In this document: one piece after another, positions 61,933-64,000 of the stretch | Position numbering within the stretch: the stretch's first letter is position 1 | Layout: each line of letters starts with the position of its first letter | From: Mycolicibacterium chubuense NBB4 | Lineage (GTDB): Bacteria > Actinomycetota > Actinomycetes > Mycobacteriales > Mycobacteriaceae | Assembly (NCBI RefSeq): GCF_000266905.1 | Contig: NC_018027.1 | Span: 4,836,001 to 4,900,000 of the forward strand | Direction of reading: 5' to 3' | Length of the DNA stretch: 64,000 nt | The notes under the pieces: model-generated | The model's input: the letters and a program-made list of their open reading frames with translations, nothing else | Databases searched by the model: none | What the model was told of the DNA's origin: nothing | Position numbers and translations under genes: made by a program

Positions 61933-63045
61933 ATGAAGACCAACGCCGCCATCCTGTGGGAATACGGATCCGACTGGACCGTCGAAGAGATCGACCTCGA
62001 CCCGCCGGGCGACGGCGAGGTGCTGGTGTCCTGGGAGGCCACCGGGCTGTGCCATTCCGACGAGCACATCCGCACCGGCGACCTTCCCGCGCCGCTGCCG
62101 CTGATCGGTGGCCACGAGGGTGCCGGCATCGTGCGGGAGGTCGGAGCGGGCGTCGTCGGTCTCGCGCCCGGCGACCACGTCGTCGCGTCGTTCCTGCCCG
62201 CCTGTGGCCGGTGCCGGTTCTGCTCGACCGGTCACCAGAATCTGTGCGACCTCGGCGCGATGATCATGGCCGGTACCCAGTTGGACGGCACCTACCGGCG
62301 CCATGTCCGCGGGCAGGACGTCGGAGTGATGGCACTCGTCGGCACGTTCTCCCAATACGGCACGGTTCCCGAGGCCTCCATCGTCAAGATCGACGACGAC
62401 ATCCCGCTGTCGCGGGCGTGCCTGCTCGGCTGCGGCGTCACGACCGGATGGGGTTCGGCGGTCAACACCGCCGACGTGCAGCCGGGCGACACCGTCGTCG
62501 TGATCGGGTTCGGCGGTATCGGCAGCGGCGCCGTCCAGGGCGCGCGGCTGGCCGGAGCCGAGAAGATCGTGGTCGTGGAGCCGGTAGAAGAGAAGCGGGC
62601 CAAGGCTTTAGCGCTCGGCGCCACGCATTTCGTCACATCGCTGCCCGAGGCGACCGCGCTCGTCGCCGAGCTGACCCGCGGTGTGATGGCCGACTCGGCC
62701 ATCCTGACCGTCGGCCTGCTCGAAGGGTCGATGCTCGAGGACGCCGCCAACATCATCCGCAAGGGCGGCGCCGTGGTGATGACCGCCCTGGCGACGATGG
62801 CCGACAACTCCCCGACGCTGGGCATGATGATGTTCACGCTGTTCCAGAAGCGACTGCTCGGCAGTCTCTACGGCGAGGCGAACCCGCGCGCCGACATCCC
62901 GCGCCTGCTGAGCCTGTACCGCGAGGGCAAGCTGTTGCTCGACGAGACCGTGACGCACGAATACAAGCTCGCCGAGGTCAACGAGGGCTACGAGGACATG
63001 CGCGCGGGCCGCAACATCCGCGGCGTCATCCTGCACGACCACTGA
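61933..63045 (+). CDS. Zinc-dependent alcohol dehydrogenase, NDMA-dependent type
   Basis: 370 residues. MDR fold: catalytic zinc ligands in TGLCHSDEH and GGHEGAG, structural zinc cysteines in CGRCRFCSTGHQNLC, and NAD-binding VVVIGFGGIGSGAVQGARLAGA. The insert and end (GSLYGEANPRADIPRLL) match actinobacterial enzymes that hold NAD(H) tightly and need an external acceptor (NDMA in vitro, often mycofactocin in vivo). The alcohol substrate is unknown; it may serve steroid or alcohol use next to the cholesterol locus. Confidence 0.85.
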   Translation: MKTNAAILWEYGSDWTVEEIDLDPPGDGEVLVSWEATGLCHSDEHIRTGDLPAPLPLIGGHEGAGIVREVGAGVVGLAPGDHVVASFLPACGRCRFCSTGHQNLCDLGAMIMAGTQLDGTYRRHVRGQDVGVMALVGTFSQYGTVPEASIVKIDDDIPLSRACLLGCGVTTGWGSAVNTADVQPGDTVVVIGFGGIGSGAVQGARLAGAEKIVVVEPVEEKRAKALALGATHFVTSLPEATALVAELTRGVMADSAILTVGLLEGSMLEDAANIIRKGGAVVMTALATMADNSPTLGMMMFTLFQKRLLGSLYGEANPRADIPRLLSLYREGKLLLDETVTHEYKLAEVNEGYEDMRAGRNIRGVILHDH

Positions 63046-63046
63046 T

Positions 63047-63111
63047 CCGCCGAACTTGCATTCCGCGTGCGGATTTTCGAGATCGTGGCGCGTGGAATGC
63101 AAGTTCGGCGG
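63047..63111. repeat. Perfect 18-bp inverted repeat between convergent genes
   Basis: CCGCCGAACTTGCATTCC at 63047-63064 and its exact complement at 63094-63111, loop of 29 with weak extra pairing. It sits 1 bp after the alcohol dehydrogenase stop and 5 bp before the fadA6 stop. It could be a bidirectional terminator or a palindromic intergenic repeat found elsewhere in such genomes. Confidence 0.7.
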
Positions 63112-63116
63112 GGTGA

Positions 63117-64000
63117 CTAGAGGCGCTCGATGATCGTGACGTTGGCGGTGCCGCCGCCCTCGCACATCGTCTGCAGCCCGTAGCGGCCGCCGGTGCGTTC
63201 CAGCGTGTTCAGCATCGTGGCGAAAAGCTTTGCGCCGGTTGCGCCGAGGGGGTGGCCGAGGGCGATGGCGCCGCCGCTGGGATTGACCTTGTCGGGATCG
63301 GCCTTGGTCTCCTTGAGCCAGGCCTGCACGACGGGCGCGAAAGCCTCGTTGATCTCGATGGTGTCGATGTCGTCGATCGACAGGCCGGTCTTGTCCAGCG
63401 CGTAGCGGGTGGCGGGGATGGGGCCGGTGAGCATGAACACCGGGTCCGCCCCGCGGGCGCTGATGTGGTGGATGCGGGCCCGCGGTGTCAGGCCGTGATC
63501 CTTGACCGCCTGCTCGGAGGCCAGCAGCACGGCGCTGGCGCCGTCGGAGATCTGGCTCGCCATCGCGGCGGTCAGCCGGCCACCCTCGACGAGCGTCTTG
63601 AGGCCGGCCATCTTCTCCAGCGACGTGTCGCGGGGACCCTCGTCGATACGGAACCCGTCCACCTCGATGATCTCGTTCTCGAAGTGACCGGCCCGGATCG
63701 CGGCCTGCGCGCGCTGATGGCTGGTCAGCGCGTACTGCTCCATGTCCTCGCGGGAGATGTCCCACTTCTCCGCGATCAGCTCCGCACCGCGGAACTGCGA
63801 GATCTCCTGATCGCCGTAGCGGTGCAGCCAGCTCTTGGATTCGTTTGTCGGAGAGGTGAACCCGAACTGCTCGGCGACGGTCATCGCCGAACTGATCGGG
63901 ATCTGGCTCATGTTCTGCATGCCGCCCGCGACGATGAGGTCCGCGGTGCCCGACATGATGGCCTGCGCACCGAAGGAGATGGCCTGCTGGCTGGAGCCGC
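63117..64000 (-). CDS. fadA6: Acetyl-CoA acetyltransferase of the KstR2 regulon, 5' end missing
   Basis: The last 294 residues are visible; the gene continues past the right edge. Reading begins at [17 protein letters not shown], directly after the catalytic Cys of the thiolase motif. Later motifs are [32 protein letters not shown] and [16 protein letters not shown] with the second Cys. It equals Rv3556c by position and probably performs the last thiolytic steps on ring C/D products. Confidence 0.9.
   Translation of the reverse strand, partial: GSSQQAISFGAQAIMSGTADLIVAGGMQNMSQIPISSAMTVAEQFGFTSPTNESKSWLHRYGDQEISQFRGAELIAEKWDISREDMEQYALTSHQRAQAAIRAGHFENEIIEVDGFRIDEGPRDTSLEKMAGLKTLVEGGRLTAAMASQISDGASAVLLASEQAVKDHGLTPRARIHHISARGADPVFMLTGPIPATRYALDKTGLSIDDIDTIEINEAFAPVVQAWLKETKADPDKVNPSGGAIALGHPLGATGAKLFATMLNTLERTGGRYGLQTMCEGGGTANVTIIERL

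Overview
The window is high-GC actinobacterial DNA, most likely from a fast-growing Mycobacterium (Mycolicibacterium). Its two ends carry the mycobacterial cholesterol-catabolism locus in the same gene order as M. tuberculosis Rv3534c-Rv3556c. KstR and KstR2 operators, glycine-rich PGRS-type proteins, an MPT63-type secreted protein and a Ddn-like F420 enzyme all agree with this. No tRNA, rRNA, insertion sequence or CRISPR array was seen.

Layout: 1-970, the end of a RecQ-type helicase gene and a hemophore-like secreted protein. 1123-6542, ring-degradation genes hsaF-hsaG-hsaE diverging from kstD-chsH3 across a KstR box. 6552-44119, an accessory block of about 38 kb where M. tuberculosis has little more than PPE63. 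44440-57871, side-chain and C/D-ring genes (ltp2, chsH1, chsH2, chsE2, chsE1, cyp125, fadA5, ddn-like, two SDRs, echA20, ipdA, ipdB, ipdC). 57861-64000, a secreted beta-propeller, a SatD-type regulator with a membrane partner, an alcohol dehydrogenase and the 3' part of fadA6.

The accessory block looks like an undescribed cell-surface or exopolysaccharide system, almost entirely on the minus strand. Module 1 (17.5 to 8.1 kb) holds a LuxR regulator, a GlmS paralogue, a nucleotide-sugar dehydrogenase, a processive membrane glycosyltransferase, a sugar epimerase, a NodB-type deacetylase and a secreted unknown: a synthase-dependent, amino-sugar-rich polymer is suggested. Module 2 (39.4 to 17.9 kb) holds a proline-rich surface protein, a second LuxR regulator, a second GlmS, an epimerase, four glycosyltransferases, a flippase fused to an acyltransferase-like domain, a large polytopic membrane protein, a deacetylase and a GH16 glycosidase. 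It then runs into a stand-alone adenylation domain, carrier protein, amine oxidase, lysine 2,3-aminomutase-like radical SAM enzyme, GNAT protein and 51-residue membrane protein. This tail resembles beta-lysine activation systems and may decorate the polymer.

A conserved element of about 45 bp (CTAG, a 14-16 nt spacer, AAGATCGCTCC, then CATATAC) occurs five times, always in the same orientation: upstream of luxR1, glmS1, glmS2, the proline-rich gene, and at the edge of the block next to ltp2. Both LuxR proteins have receiver domains that lack the phosphoacceptor aspartate. I infer one co-regulated surface-polymer regulon framed by two PGRS-like proteins that lack a PE domain.
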